Source of the DNA: Maritalea mediterranea
GTDB lineage: Bacteria > Pseudomonadota > Alphaproteobacteria > Rhizobiales > Devosiaceae
DNA length: 64,000 nt
Assembly: GCF_021568695.1 (NCBI RefSeq)
Contig: NZ_JAKGTI010000003.1
Location: 62,001 to 126,000 of the forward strand
Direction of reading: 5' to 3'
Shown here piece by piece: positions 33,511 to 42,270 of the stretch. Made by a program: the position numbers and the translations under genes. Position 1 is the stretch's first letter. Each line of letters opens with the position of its first letter. The notes beneath the pieces were generated by a model that was not told the DNA's origin, did not search any database, and saw only the letters and a list, made by a program, of their open reading frames with translations.

Positions 33511-34155
33511 ATGGTGCTCACTCGTCTTTTGGTGGCCATTGTGGCCATGGCTGTTGTGGTAACAGCTTCGAACTATCTGGTTCAATTCCCCGTACAAGCG
33601 CAATTGGGGCCTGCCAATCTGGCTGATATCCTCACCTGGGGCGCTTTTACCTATCCTTTCGCTTTTCTGGTCACAGATTTGACCAACCGCTTTTTCGGGC
33701 CTGAAAAAGCACGCATTGTCGTGTTTGTCGGTTTTGCCCTGGCGGTTGTTTTGTCCATCTTTATGGCCACCCCGCGGATCGCTGTGGCGTCCGGCACGGC
33801 CTTCTTGACCGCGCAATTGCTGGATGTGGCGATCTTTGACCGCCTGCGCAATGGCGTCTGGTGGAAAGCACCGCTCGTTTCCTCCGGCATTGCATCTGTG
33901 TTTGACACCTTGCTGTTCTTCTCGCTGGCCATGGCCCCAGCCTTCGCCTTTATCGATGGGTGGTTTGGTATGGACGACAGCTCATTGGGCTTCCCGGTGC
34001 CATTCCTCAGCTTTGGCCCGGAAACGCCGCTTTACTTCTCGCTGGCCGTTGGCGATATGCTGGTGAAGGCTTTGGCCGTTGTGGCCCTGCTGCTGCCCTA
34101 CCAAGCGCTGCGCCGTGTCATCGCGGCCCGCATGGAGCCGGCCCCTGCCTCATAA
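33511..34155 (+). CDS. yhhQ: Queuosine-precursor transporter (VUT/YhhQ family)
   Basis: This 214-residue inner-membrane protein has about six helices and the VUT-family landmarks ADILTWGAFTYPFAFLVTDL, NRFFGPEKARIVVF, FDTLLFFSLAMAP and AVGDMLVKALAVVALLLPYQ. The family imports preQ0/preQ1 for queuosine synthesis. ATG at 33511 follows AGAGGTG and precedes the first helix. I looked for a preQ1 riboswitch in the leader and found none. Confidence 0.88.
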   Translation: MVLTRLLVAIVAMAVVVTASNYLVQFPVQAQLGPANLADILTWGAFTYPFAFLVTDLTNRFFGPEKARIVVFVGFALAVVLSIFMATPRIAVASGTAFLTAQLLDVAIFDRLRNGVWWKAPLVSSGIASVFDTLLFFSLAMAPAFAFIDGWFGMDDSSLGFPVPFLSFGPETPLYFSLAVGDMLVKALAVVALLLPYQALRRVIAARMEPAPAS

Positions 34156-34211
34156 TTCGAGATTCCAAGACGCTGCGCCTCCCTTTTAAGATGCAGCGTT
34201 TATCGTGAGCG

Positions 34212-34250
34212 AACCCCAAGCATGTGCCAATGTGCTTGGGGTTTATTTTT
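34212..34250 (+). terminator. Terminator after yhhQ
   Basis: AACCCCAAGCA and TGCTTGGGGTT form an 11-bp stem with a 10-nt loop and are followed by TATTTTTG. It stands between the convergent yhhQ and HCCA-isomerase-like genes. Confidence 0.82.
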
Positions 34251-34257
34251 GAAGGGG

Positions 34258-34896
34258 TCAATGGACGGGAGGGTTGCGCCAGTTAGAGACGGAAAAGGGC
34301 TTGGTGAGGGTGCGCTCGACCAGCTCGAGATGATCCTGGCCATAAAAGGGGTCGCCATCCACAATATAGGTGGGGGAGCCAAAGACATTTTGGCTGATGG
34401 CCCATTCTGTATTGGCCTTGAGTTTGTCCTGCACATCATGGCTGCCCGCCGCCGCCAACAAGCTGTCGGCATCATGACCCAGCGCCGTGGCCAATCGGTG
34501 CAAGGTGGGTACATCGGAGAGATCCGCATCGTCGCGCCAATGGGCTTCGAGCAGTTTATGCGCCATGGCGTCAGGTGCCGGGCCGCTTTCACCCGAGGCA
34601 AGAATCAGGCCGGAGGCAAGACCATAATCGGCGTCATGATAGGTGGGGCGGAAATGGATGATGGGCACATCGCGATATTCTGCCCAGCGCTCAATCTCTC
34701 GGCCAAAGAAATAGTCAACATTGGCCTGGCGCCGCTCCCGAAAGGCTTTGCCGCCCTGGCGCTGCACCACGGGGGACAGCAGAATGGGCTTATGGATCAG
34801 GGTGACATTGTGCCGGGCGCAGATCTCGTACAAGCGGGCTGAGCCGATATAGGCGAAAGCAGAATGGGCGGAATAGACATATTCGATCGTTGGCAT
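34258..34896 (-). CDS. 2-hydroxychromene-2-carboxylate isomerase-like (DsbA superfamily)
   Basis: This 212-residue protein has a kappa-class GST/DsbA-like thioredoxin fold with YVYSAHSAFAYIGSARLYEI at the N-terminus, the conserved FRPTYHDADYGLA region and the cis-proline segment FGSPTYIVDGDPFYGQDHLE. The catalytic CxxC is absent and a Ser is at the usual glutathione-activating position (SAHSAF). Such enzymes isomerise aromatic degradation intermediates or conjugate glutathione. It overlaps nothing but follows the TetR gene by 10 bp, so the regulator probably controls it. Confidence 0.8.
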   Translation of the reverse strand: MPTIEYVYSAHSAFAYIGSARLYEICARHNVTLIHKPILLSPVVQRQGGKAFRERRQANVDYFFGREIERWAEYRDVPIIHFRPTYHDADYGLASGLILASGESGPAPDAMAHKLLEAHWRDDADLSDVPTLHRLATALGHDADSLLAAAGSHDVQDKLKANTEWAISQNVFGSPTYIVDGDPFYGQDHLELVERTLTKPFSVSNWRNPPVH

Positions 34897-34906
34897 GGGG
34901 AGACTC

Positions 34907-35575
34907 TTAACGCTGGTCGGGGGCTTGGTCGGGGGCAAGGCCTGAGAGGATGAGGCCCAGCCCAAAATCAAACTGGGTCACGCCATCATAGTCGCCGTTG
35001 ATCAGGGCTTTGGTGGCGCCGTGCAGATAGGGATAGTCATTCTTGCTGATTTCGGGCAGATAATGGTCGGCGGCAGCGCGATATTCCGTCGGCTCCACCG
35101 GAAAGTTGAGTTCCTGCATAGTGTAGCCAAAAGTGTGGCTATCAATCGCGTTGCGGGCCCAGTCGGCGGCGGCATAGGAAAATCCGGCATTGATCAGGCA
35201 GCCCAGCGTGGCATTGGCATCGCGCATAGTGTGCGCCCCATTGGTGATGGTGGAAATCAGTAGGGTTGGTGCCCACGGATGTCGCAAGAAGGTCTGGCGC
35301 ATGCTGTGCGCCCGCCGCCGCAACATCTCTTTCCATGGCCCATCTTCATCCGGCAGTTCAAAGTCGCTCACCACATTATCGAGCATCAGGCTCAGCAAGT
35401 CTTCCTTGTTTGCAACATGATTATAGATCGACATGGCGGTGACATTTAGCGCCGCGGCAAGCTTTCGCATGGAGAGCGCCTCAATGCCTTGCGTATTGGC
35501 AATGCTGAGCGCCGCTTCGATGATTTTGGACGTGGTCAGCGTGCGGCGTTTGTCGGATTGAGTTGAAGAAGGCAT
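34907..35575 (-). CDS. TetR-family repressor with TetR_C domain
   Basis: The 222-residue protein has an N-terminal helix-turn-helix (KIIEAALSIANTQGIEALSM, RKLAAALNVTAMSIYNHVAN, KEDLLSLMLD) and a C-terminal domain of the Tet repressor C type. It is divergent from a small membrane protein and upstream of the HCCA-isomerase-like gene. Two perfect 15-bp palindromes between the divergent genes are its likely operators; the inducer is unknown. Confidence 0.9.
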   Translation of the reverse strand: MPSSTQSDKRRTLTTSKIIEAALSIANTQGIEALSMRKLAAALNVTAMSIYNHVANKEDLLSLMLDNVVSDFELPDEDGPWKEMLRRRAHSMRQTFLRHPWAPTLLISTITNGAHTMRDANATLGCLINAGFSYAAADWARNAIDSHTFGYTMQELNFPVEPTEYRAAADHYLPEISKNDYPYLHGATKALINGDYDGVTQFDFGLGLILSGLAPDQAPDQR

Positions 35576-35604
35576 GGGCGCGAATCGATCTCACACGAAA
35601 AGAC

Positions 35605-35633
35605 TTGACGGATATACAGTGTATATTTATAGC
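35605..35633 (+). promoter_or_regulatory. Rightward promoter overlapping TetR operator 1
   Basis: TTGACG (35605-35610) and TATAGC (35628-35633) are 17 bp apart, and the operator palindrome fills the spacer. A repressor bound there would block RNA polymerase directly. It would transcribe the small membrane protein gene. Confidence 0.6.
35612..35626. promoter_or_regulatory. TetR operator 1 (perfect palindrome)
   Basis: ATATACA, central G, TGTATAT: seven-base arms with no mismatch. It sits between the divergent TetR and DUF6326-like genes, inside the spacer of the rightward promoter. Operator 2 is 35 bp away centre to centre. Confidence 0.75.
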
Positions 35634-35646
35634 TGAACGTCGTCAA
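35618..35646 (-). promoter_or_regulatory. Leftward promoter of the TetR gene
   Basis: On the minus strand TTGACG (35646-35641) and TACACT (35623-35618) are 17 bp apart. It interleaves with the rightward promoter, and operator 1 overlaps its -10, so TetR would be autoregulated. Confidence 0.5.
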
Positions 35647-35661
35647 ATATACACTGTATAT
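35647..35661. promoter_or_regulatory. TetR operator 2 (perfect palindrome)
   Basis: ATATACA, central C, TGTATAT: the reverse complement of operator 1, so the pair is identical as double-stranded DNA. It lies just after the rightward start region and immediately upstream of the leftward -35. Confidence 0.75.
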
Positions 35662-35692
35662 ATATCGACTTTTGTCAGCTATTGGAGACGTC

Positions 35693-36079
35693 ATGTCTGT
35701 TTCGGAAAAAATTTCAACTTTGTGGATTGTGGTTATGTTCAACATGGCGTTTGCCGACATACTGTCCTTCATCAGCCCGGGATTTTTGGCCCAGGTGTCC
35801 GCCGGGGTTATAGAGGGTGTGGAGATCACGCCAATGTTTATTCTCTTGGCGGCCGTGTTGATCGAGATCGCCATTGTGATGATCTTTTTATCGCGCGCCC
35901 TCTCGCGCAAGGCCAATCGCATTGCGAATTTCGGGGCGGTGGCCATCACCATTCTATTTGTCGTGGGCGGCGGTTCGCTGAAACCACATTATATCTTCTT
36001 TGGCTCTATTGAAGTGTTGGCCATGCTCTATATCGCCTATCTGGCGTGGACGTGGCCGGAAGATCGGGCACATGCCTAG
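35693..36079 (+). CDS. DUF6326-like small membrane protein
   Basis: The 128-residue protein has four predicted helices and the pattern of DUF6326 proteins: STLWIVVMFNMAFADILSFI, then PMFILLAAVLIEIAIVMIFL, SRALSRKANRIANFGAV and GGSLKPHYIFFGSIEVLA. The function is unknown. I use the ATG at 35693, which has GGAGAC upstream. Its divergence from TetR across twin operators marks it as a regulated target, perhaps a drug- or lipid-related membrane protein. Confidence 0.7.
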   Translation: MSVSEKISTLWIVVMFNMAFADILSFISPGFLAQVSAGVIEGVEITPMFILLAAVLIEIAIVMIFLSRALSRKANRIANFGAVAITILFVVGGGSLKPHYIFFGSIEVLAMLYIAYLAWTWPEDRAHA

Positions 36080-36083
36080 ACAA

Positions 36084-36119
36084 AAAGCCCGCAGCAAAGG
36101 CTGCGGGCTTTGTTTTCCA
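36084..36119. terminator. Strong terminator between the DUF6326-like and M42 peptidase genes
   Basis: AAAGCCCGCAGC and GCTGCGGGCTTT form a perfect 12-bp stem with loop AAAG. It is followed by TGTTTTCC rightward and by a short T-run leftward (A-run 36082-36086), so it can serve both convergent genes. Confidence 0.88.
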
Positions 36120-36131
36120 CGATGGAACGAT

Positions 36132-37178
36132 TTAGTGGGCGGCCAAATAGGTGGCCAAAATATCGCGTGCAGCGCCGAGATCGGTTTTGTCGATCATTTC
36201 GGTCACGGTGTGCACATAGCGGGTACCCACCACAATGCCGATGGCTTTGGCACCAGCGGCCGCCTGTTGCGCGGCCGCACCGTCTTGTCCGCCACGGGCC
36301 AAAATGGTGCGCTGGTAAGGGATCTTGTTCTTTTCCGCCAGCTCTTCCATTTCGCGCACCAGGCCGATGTCGGCGATAAAGCTGGAATCTTTCACGTGGA
36401 GGCCAACGCCCTTGCCCTGCACGGTCACGCGCTGATGCTCGGGCACACCCGGTGTGTCGCAGGCGAGGGTCACGTCAATGCCGATGCCGATATCCGGCTT
36501 TACAGCGTAGGCGGCTGTACGGGCGCCACGCAAGCCAACTTCTTCCTGAGTGGTAAAACCGACATGAATTTCACATTCATGCTCGCCGCCATCTTCCACC
36601 AGCTTGCGGATGGATTCGATGCCCAACCAGCAGGCCACGCGGTTATCGAGCGCTTTGGACACCACCTTGTCTTCCAGATCGAGCAACGGCTCGTCCATCA
36701 CAATATAGTCGCCAACTTTCACCTTATCTTTTGTTTTCTCGCCCATACCGAGATCAACAAAAAACTCAGAAATGCCAGGCACCTTTTTCGCGTCGCCCGG
36801 CTCTTGAATGTGAATCGGTTTGCCGCCCGGGTTCATCACGCCCTTATAGTCGCCATTGTCGGTACACACCAGAACGCGGCGGGAGAACAGGTTGCGTGGA
36901 TCAAAGCCACCCACGGGGTCAATATAGATATGGCCCTTGTCGCTGATGTGCGAAACCAAAAAACCAATCTCGTCCATATGGCACAAAAGCATCACTTTTT
37001 TGGGCGTGCCGCTGGTCTTTTTGGTCGGGTTGCGTTTGCACAAGAGTGAACCCATCGCATCAACAGTCACTTCGTCAAAAAGACCTTCGATCTCTTTTTT
37101 GATGACGTCACGAATTCGGTCTTCACGTCCTGGAACGCCAGGGGTTTCACACAAGCGCTTTAACAATTCAATGTTCAT
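36132..37178 (-). CDS. M42-family metallo-aminopeptidase
   Basis: This 348-residue cytosolic peptidase has the M42 di-metal ligands: VMLLCHMDEIGFLV (His), KALDNRVACW (Asp), the catalytic TTQEEVGLRGA (Glu-Glu), IDVT (Asp) and GTRYVHTVTEMIDK (His). Relatives form large tetrahedral assemblies that trim oligopeptides; some act as glutamyl or deblocking aminopeptidases, and the specificity here is not visible. Confidence 0.9.
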   Translation of the reverse strand: MNIELLKRLCETPGVPGREDRIRDVIKKEIEGLFDEVTVDAMGSLLCKRNPTKKTSGTPKKVMLLCHMDEIGFLVSHISDKGHIYIDPVGGFDPRNLFSRRVLVCTDNGDYKGVMNPGGKPIHIQEPGDAKKVPGISEFFVDLGMGEKTKDKVKVGDYIVMDEPLLDLEDKVVSKALDNRVACWLGIESIRKLVEDGGEHECEIHVGFTTQEEVGLRGARTAAYAVKPDIGIGIDVTLACDTPGVPEHQRVTVQGKGVGLHVKDSSFIADIGLVREMEELAEKNKIPYQRTILARGGQDGAAAQQAAAGAKAIGIVVGTRYVHTVTEMIDKTDLGAARDILATYLAAH

Positions 37179-37272
37179 AAATTATCCCTTGGTTATCGCG
37201 TTTCGTTGTTGCTCGAAACTTTGATGTCTAAACTAACTTTTTTTGCCACAAACTCAAGCAGATCGCTGCATT

Positions 37273-38286
37273 TTAATATGAAATATCGAACTGCAATATC
37301 ATGCTGCGCTGCCATCCATTGAAATTGTCGTCGGACATTAGCGTGAGTCGAGGTAAATTGGTCGGACCAATACTTACCGCAAGTCCCTCCATATTGTCCA
37401 CGGCTGTGCCGCCCGCGGCGAGTATATTTTCGCCCTTAAGGCGCGCGCCGGGTTTGATCTGGTTTCCATCGATCAGTTCAAGTCGCATGGTGAAACCTGT
37501 CAAACCGATATTGCGTTTGAGAATGACCAGATCTCCATTGGGCAGAAATGCACAAGCGGTGGGTCGGAATCCCCCATCACGCATAAGGGCAAGTTCACCG
37601 CGGTCTTTGTTGCCTTTCAGCCAAGCGGCATGATCGCCGCCTTCGGACTTTATATTTTCCGTCAACATCAAGGTGGAGCCAGCGACAGGGGAAGTGGGGG
37701 GCGCAATGCACAGGGCTTCAAGCGAGCCATTATGCCGGTTGCGCCGCAACCAATCGGGGATGCCGACATCGCGCGCCGCGCCTTGTGGCCATCCATTTTC
37801 CAACTCAAAATCGGCAACGCGCGTCAGATGCTCAAAGCCCACCCGAACCGCGCTTGGCACCCCGTCGCGGAAAATGGTTTCGATGCTTTCAGAGTCACGT
37901 GAAAATTTGGTGGGCAGATCATCGCCCTTTGAGTTTTTGATCGGGTGGAGGGCAAGCTCATCCACATCCATCAAGTTGCCGTCCGGATCATAAAGCAACC
38001 TGCCATTCAAAAAATGGCCCCGGTCAGTGACCGCAGCAAATTTGCCCTTTTCGGATGTGAGGGTTATGCCGGAAAAGCCGCCAAATTCTTCGTGATCATG
38101 GCGCAGCACGAGGCCGCCACGCCAAATTAGTTTGCCGATTTTGTCGCCGAGAATGCGGCCTTGAAAGCGATCAATCACCTGTATATCGGCCCGAAGGGGC
38201 TCGGCCTGCGCAGGGAGCAGGCCCGCGGCGACAACGCCACAGACCAAGGCCAGATGGCACAGCAGCTTAGCGGCGGCGCGATGCAC
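37273..38286 (-). CDS. Esterase-like activity of phytase family protein, secreted
   Basis: The protein of about 337 residues is a beta-propeller-type phytase-like esterase (PF13449-like): [64 protein letters not shown] and [21 protein letters not shown] signal peptide ([20 protein letters not shown], then GLLPAQA) precedes EPLRADIQV. The open frame extends far upstream, but the only sensible start is a GTG at 38286, inside the end of cobT by 20 bp. The substrate is unknown. Confidence 0.75.
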   Translation of the reverse strand: MHRAAAKLLCHLALVCGVVAAGLLPAQAEPLRADIQVIDRFQGRILGDKIGKLIWRGGLVLRHDHEEFGGFSGITLTSEKGKFAAVTDRGHFLNGRLLYDPDGNLMDVDELALHPIKNSKGDDLPTKFSRDSESIETIFRDGVPSAVRVGFEHLTRVADFELENGWPQGAARDVGIPDWLRRNRHNGSLEALCIAPPTSPVAGSTLMLTENIKSEGGDHAAWLKGNKDRGELALMRDGGFRPTACAFLPNGDLVILKRNIGLTGFTMRLELIDGNQIKPGARLKGENILAAGGTAVDNMEGLAVSIGPTNLPRLTLMSDDNFNGWQRSMILQFDISY

Positions 38287-40156
38287 GGGCTTTTGATGGA
38301 GGTTCTTCGTCGAACAAATCGGCCAGATTGTCGGTAAGCGCACCGGCCAATTCTTCCGCATCGAGCAGGGTGACTGCCCGGCGATAATAGCGCGTAACAT
38401 CGTGGCCGATGCCAATGGCCACCAATTGAACAGGCGAGCGTGTTTCGATATCTTCAATGACAAACCGCAAATGCTTTTCCAGATAGTTGCCCGGATTGAC
38501 AGACTGGGTGCTGTCATCCACCGGGGCACCATCGGAAATCACCATCAATATGCGGCGATTTTCGGGCCGGGACAAAATTCGTTTGTGCGCCCATTGCAGG
38601 GCTTCACCGTCGATGTTTTCTTTCAACAGCCCTTCGCGCATCATCAGGCCAAGATTGTCCTTGGCGTGGCGCCAGGGCTCATCCGCAGCCTTATAAACAA
38701 TGTGGCGAATATCATTGACCCGACCAGGGTTGGCGGGGCGACCGGCCTGCATCCAGGCTTCGCGTGATTTGCCGCCTTTCCAGGCGCGGGTGGTGAAGCC
38801 CAAAATCTCAACTTTTACGCCGCAGCGTTCCAGCGTGCGGGCAAGAATGTCGCCACAAATGGCAGCAATGGTGATCGGACGGCCGCGCATAGAGCCGGAA
38901 TTGTCCAGCAACAGGGTCACCACTGTGTCGCGGAAATCGGTATCTTTTTCCATTTTGAACGACAGCGGCTGCAACGGGTCGGTCACCACGCGGGTGATAC
39001 GGGAGGTGTCCAACAGCCCCTCTTCCAGATCAAATTCCCAAGAGCGGTTTTGCTGCGCCATCAGGCGGCGTTGTAATTTGTTGGCCAGCCGCGCCACAGC
39101 GCCGGTCAGGCTTTCCAATTGCTTGTCCAAAAGGGCACGCAATTGCGCCAACTCTTCCGGGGGGCACAGTTCGGCGGCGCTCACCACCTCGTCAAATTTT
39201 GTGGTGAACATCTTATATTCCGGCATATTGCGGAATTGATCCGGAATATCGTTCTGCGGCGGGGTGTTGGCGGCGTCATCACCCTGTTCCACCGGAGCTT
39301 CCTGCTCCTCGGTTTCCTCAAGGCTGGCTTCCTGACCTTCGGTCTCGCCCTTTTCCTCAGTGTCACCGGGCGCCTGTTCGGCGTCCATTTCCATTTCGTC
39401 CTGATCGGCTGACCCATCTTGCTTGTCGGCGTTCTCATCAGGCGCATTTTGCGGATCGGCGTCTTCGCCGCTGTCGTCCTCGTCCCCGTCCAGATCGGTG
39501 GGGTCGGCGTCAATCATCATGTCGAGATTGCGCAGGGCGTTGCGGGTCAGTTTGGAAAATTCCACCTGATCGTCAAGATAATCGCTCAGATCATCCAGGC
39601 TGTCGCCCACTTTTTCTTCAATTGTGTCGCGCCAAAACTCCACCAGCTTTTCGCCGGATGGGGGCACCTTCAGGCCAGACAGTTTTTCGCGCAACACCAG
39701 CCCCATGGCCTCGGCCAAGGGTGCATCGGCAATGTCCTTGATGTTGGAATAGTTGGCGCGGAACATTTTGTCTTCCAGCATGGCGGACAAATTGTCCTTC
39801 ATACCGGGCAGTCGCTCCATGCCAAGCGCTTCCACCCGCACCTGCTCTAGTGCATCAAACACTGCGCGGGCCTCTGGGTCCTGCGGGGCATAGCGATTGT
39901 GTTTTTTGGTGTCGTGGGCTGCAAGGCGCATAGACATGGCGTCACCTTGGCCGCGCGCGATGGCAATATCTTCAGCTTTGGGCACGCGCGGCAGATTGGC
40001 CAGCCGCGCCTTGTCTTTGGTCAAAAGCGGTCGGTCGGAGGTGAAGGCCACCTCCAATTCGCGCTCGCCAGAGACCGTGCGTACCGTGGCGCCGATCGCA
40101 TTTTTAAGCGTGGCGGTGGGGTCGGCCCGGTTTTGCTTTTTGCCGCTTAAAGACAT
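38267..40156 (-). CDS. cobT: Aerobic cobaltochelatase subunit CobT
   Basis: CobT is the AAA+/MIDAS partner in the CobN-CobS-CobT chelatase that inserts Co2+ into hydrogenobyrinic a,c-diamide. The 629-residue protein has a very acidic linker (about 215-300), and a C-terminal VWA/MIDAS domain with [13 protein letters not shown] and a later GAPVDDST. The start at 40156 ([19 protein letters not shown]) is well supported. cobN is not in this window. Confidence 0.95.
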   Translation of the reverse strand: MSLSGKKQNRADPTATLKNAIGATVRTVSGERELEVAFTSDRPLLTKDKARLANLPRVPKAEDIAIARGQGDAMSMRLAAHDTKKHNRYAPQDPEARAVFDALEQVRVEALGMERLPGMKDNLSAMLEDKMFRANYSNIKDIADAPLAEAMGLVLREKLSGLKVPPSGEKLVEFWRDTIEEKVGDSLDDLSDYLDDQVEFSKLTRNALRNLDMMIDADPTDLDGDEDDSGEDADPQNAPDENADKQDGSADQDEMEMDAEQAPGDTEEKGETEGQEASLEETEEQEAPVEQGDDAANTPPQNDIPDQFRNMPEYKMFTTKFDEVVSAAELCPPEELAQLRALLDKQLESLTGAVARLANKLQRRLMAQQNRSWEFDLEEGLLDTSRITRVVTDPLQPLSFKMEKDTDFRDTVVTLLLDNSGSMRGRPITIAAICGDILARTLERCGVKVEILGFTTRAWKGGKSREAWMQAGRPANPGRVNDIRHIVYKAADEPWRHAKDNLGLMMREGLLKENIDGEALQWAHKRILSRPENRRILMVISDGAPVDDSTQSVNPGNYLEKHLRFVIEDIETRSPVQLVAIGIGHDVTRYYRRAVTLLDAEELAGALTDNLADLFDEEPPSKARASRRR

Positions 40157-40173
40157 GGTGCCTCTTTGACGTG

Positions 40174-41154
40174 TTAGGCGCTCAAGGCGATGTTGGCCGC
40201 AGACTCAGGCAAATCGGTGCCAAACACACGTTGATAGAATTCTGCCACAACCGGGCGCTCCAGCTCATCACATTTGTTGAGGAATGTGAGGCGGAAGGCA
40301 AAACCGATATCGCCGAAAATCTGGGTGTTTTCCGCCCAGGTGATCACGGTCCGCGGGCTCATGACAGTGGACAGATCGCCATTGATGAAGGCCTGCCGGG
40401 TCATGTCGGCCAAGCGCACCATGTTGGAGACGGTTTTCTCGCCTTCTTCATTTTGGAACTGTTTGGCCTTGGCCAAGACAATGCCCACTTCTTTATCATG
40501 CGGCAGATAGTTCAGCGTGGTCACCAAAGACCAGCGGTCCATCTGGCCCTGGTTGATCTGCTGGGTGCCGTGATAAAGCCCGGAGGTGTCGCCCAGGCCA
40601 ATGGTGTTGGTGGTGGCGAACAGGCGGAAGGCGGGGTGCGGTTCGATCACTTTGTTTTGGTCCAAAAGGGTCAGGCGACCAGACACTTCCAGCACCCGCT
40701 GGATCACAAACATCACGTCGGGACGGCCGGCATCATATTCGTCAAACACAATGGCCACATTGTTTTTCAAAGCCCACGGCAAAATGCCGTCGCGGAATTC
40801 TGTGACCTGCTTGCCGTCCTGCAATACGATGGCGTCTTTACCCACCAGGTCGATCCGGCTCACATGGCTATCGAGGTTTACCCGCACCAAAGGCCAGTTC
40901 AGTCGCGCGGCAACTTGCTCAATGTGGGTGGATTTACCTGTGCCGTGATAGCCTTGCACCATCACACGGCGGTTATGTTCAAACCCGGCCAGAATGGCCA
41001 ATGTGGTGGCCTTGTCGAACAAATAGTCCGGGTCAAGCGGCGGCACATGTTCGGTGCGCTCTTTGTAGCCCTTCACCACAAGGTCGGTATCAATGCCGAA
41101 TGTCTCGCGAACATTATATTCAGTATCTGGCAATGGAGCGGTTTGTTCAGTCAT
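40174..41154 (-). CDS. cobS: Aerobic cobaltochelatase subunit CobS
   Basis: CobS is the AAA+ ATPase of the cobaltochelatase. The protein of about 326 residues has Walker [10 protein letters not shown], Walker [13 protein letters not shown], sensor 1 [12 protein letters not shown] and the family segment ALNNN-like ILPWALKNN. It precedes cobT by 17 bp, so they are co-transcribed. The ATG at 41154 is preferred to an upstream start at 41208 because [20 protein letters not shown] is the usual beginning. Confidence 0.95.
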   Translation of the reverse strand: MTEQTAPLPDTEYNVRETFGIDTDLVVKGYKERTEHVPPLDPDYLFDKATTLAILAGFEHNRRVMVQGYHGTGKSTHIEQVAARLNWPLVRVNLDSHVSRIDLVGKDAIVLQDGKQVTEFRDGILPWALKNNVAIVFDEYDAGRPDVMFVIQRVLEVSGRLTLLDQNKVIEPHPAFRLFATTNTIGLGDTSGLYHGTQQINQGQMDRWSLVTTLNYLPHDKEVGIVLAKAKQFQNEEGEKTVSNMVRLADMTRQAFINGDLSTVMSPRTVITWAENTQIFGDIGFAFRLTFLNKCDELERPVVAEFYQRVFGTDLPESAANIALSA

Positions 41155-41286
41155 AGCGAATGCCTTGATTTCATCATATAGGGTCTGGATCTGGCCGGTG
41201 CGCAGCACAGTGCCAATAATGGCAGGTAAGAATTTGTCGTGATTTCTATAACAGTAAAATGTGGCGCACCCAAGGGGGGAACGTGA

Positions 41287-41907
41287 TTAAACGAACCCCT
41301 TGGCTTTGAGGTGGTTGTAGGCGGTGATGATGTTGCGCAAACGCTCTTCTGAGCTTTTGTCGCCCCCATTAATGTCGGGGTGGTGCTTCTTCACCAATTC
41401 CTTGTAGGCCACCTTGATGGTTTCGGCCCCGTCTGTCGGGGTGACGCCCAGCATTTCAAGCGCCTTGCGGTCCGCTTCCAAAATCTTGCGGCTGGCTGAG
41501 CGATTTGGCCCGCCAGATCCACCCTGCATGCGGGCATAGCGCGCGAACACATTAGATGGGTCGTGGCGCTTTTTCTTTTTGGTACGGGGGGGCAAATCGC
41601 TGGCGCTTTTGGGCGCCGGGCCACCGCCGCGCACGTCCCAAGTGGGGCGTCCGCCGGAGCGGTCGGTCATCACGTCTTTGATTTCGTCTTCGCCCAGATC
41701 AGAGAAAAAGTCGTAATTCTTGTTATATTCGCGCACATGGGCCAGACAAAACTGGTGATGGCCTGGCGTGTTCGGGCCTTTGGGCGCCTTATGGGTGCCG
41801 GGTTCCTCACAACCTTTCCATGCGCAACGTGGGGAATCATCTTCTGGCTTGGCAGCAGAAGAGGCTCTTTTTTTAACACGAATTTTATCGAACAGCTTGG
41901 ATTGCAA
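41287..41907 (-). CDS. J-domain protein with N-terminal zinc-finger-like motif
   Basis: The 206-residue protein has a C-terminal J domain with the Hsp70-activating HPD at 176-178 (KKHHPDINGG). The N-terminus contains Cys28, Cys33, Cys54 and His57 (CAWKGC, HQFCLAH), a C-x4-C-x20-C-x2-H set that could bind zinc. It has no Gly/Phe or cysteine-rich DnaJ core, so it is a specialised co-chaperone. This gene is usually next to cobST and bolA in alphaproteobacteria, as here. Confidence 0.85.
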   Translation of the reverse strand: MQSKLFDKIRVKKRASSAAKPEDDSPRCAWKGCEEPGTHKAPKGPNTPGHHQFCLAHVREYNKNYDFFSDLGEDEIKDVMTDRSGGRPTWDVRGGGPAPKSASDLPPRTKKKKRHDPSNVFARYARMQGGSGGPNRSASRKILEADRKALEMLGVTPTDGAETIKVAYKELVKKHHPDINGGDKSSEERLRNIITAYNHLKAKGFV

Positions 41908-41976
41908 TTTCTCAGCTCAATTGGTTTATGAAGGGGCAACCCTTTTAGCGCAAAAACGGAAAAGAGAAAAACCCCT

Positions 41977-42234
41977 ATGTTGGTAAAAGATGCGATTATT
42001 TCGAAATTAAATGCGGCATTTGCGCCCCATCACCTCGAAGTGATCGACGAATCTGAACTTCACCGCGGCCATGGCGGCTGGCGCGAAGGTGGCGAAACCC
42101 ATTTTCGTGTGGTCATTTCCGCCCAAAGTCTGGCAGATAAGAGCCGGGTCGAACAGCACCGCGCCATCAATGATTGTTTGGCAGAAGAGCTGGCCGACCG
42201 GGTGCATGCTCTGGTGATCAAGGTCAAGAACTAA
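41977..42234 (+). CDS. bolA: BolA-family protein
   Basis: This 85-residue protein has the BolA fold: AAFAPHHLEVIDESELHRGH, GETHFRVVISAQSLADKSRV and HRAINDCLAEELADRVHALV. BolA proteins pair with monothiol glutaredoxins in Fe-S cluster handling and influence cell shape. It is divergent from the J-domain gene. Its stop is 7 bp from the convergent corC-type gene. Confidence 0.92.
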   Translation: MLVKDAIISKLNAAFAPHHLEVIDESELHRGHGGWREGGETHFRVVISAQSLADKSRVEQHRAINDCLAEELADRVHALVIKVKN

Positions 42235-42238
42235 CCCG

Positions 42239-42270
42239 GCATTACGGAATGATTTTGATTTCCGTAATGC
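42239..42270. other. Hairpin at the convergent ends of bolA and the CorC-type gene
   Basis: GCATTACGGAA and TTCCGTAATGC make an 11-bp perfect stem with a 10-nt loop, overlapping the last codons of the leftward gene. No T-run follows, so it may be an RNA stabilising or pause element. Confidence 0.4.

Noticed and set aside
40171-41181. A 336-codon plus-strand open frame opposite cobS
   Set aside because: It is antisense to the AAA+ gene and its product is low-complexity in His and Gly.
41155-41286. Cobalamin riboswitch before cobS
   Set aside because: The 130-bp gap shows no B12-box-like sequence.
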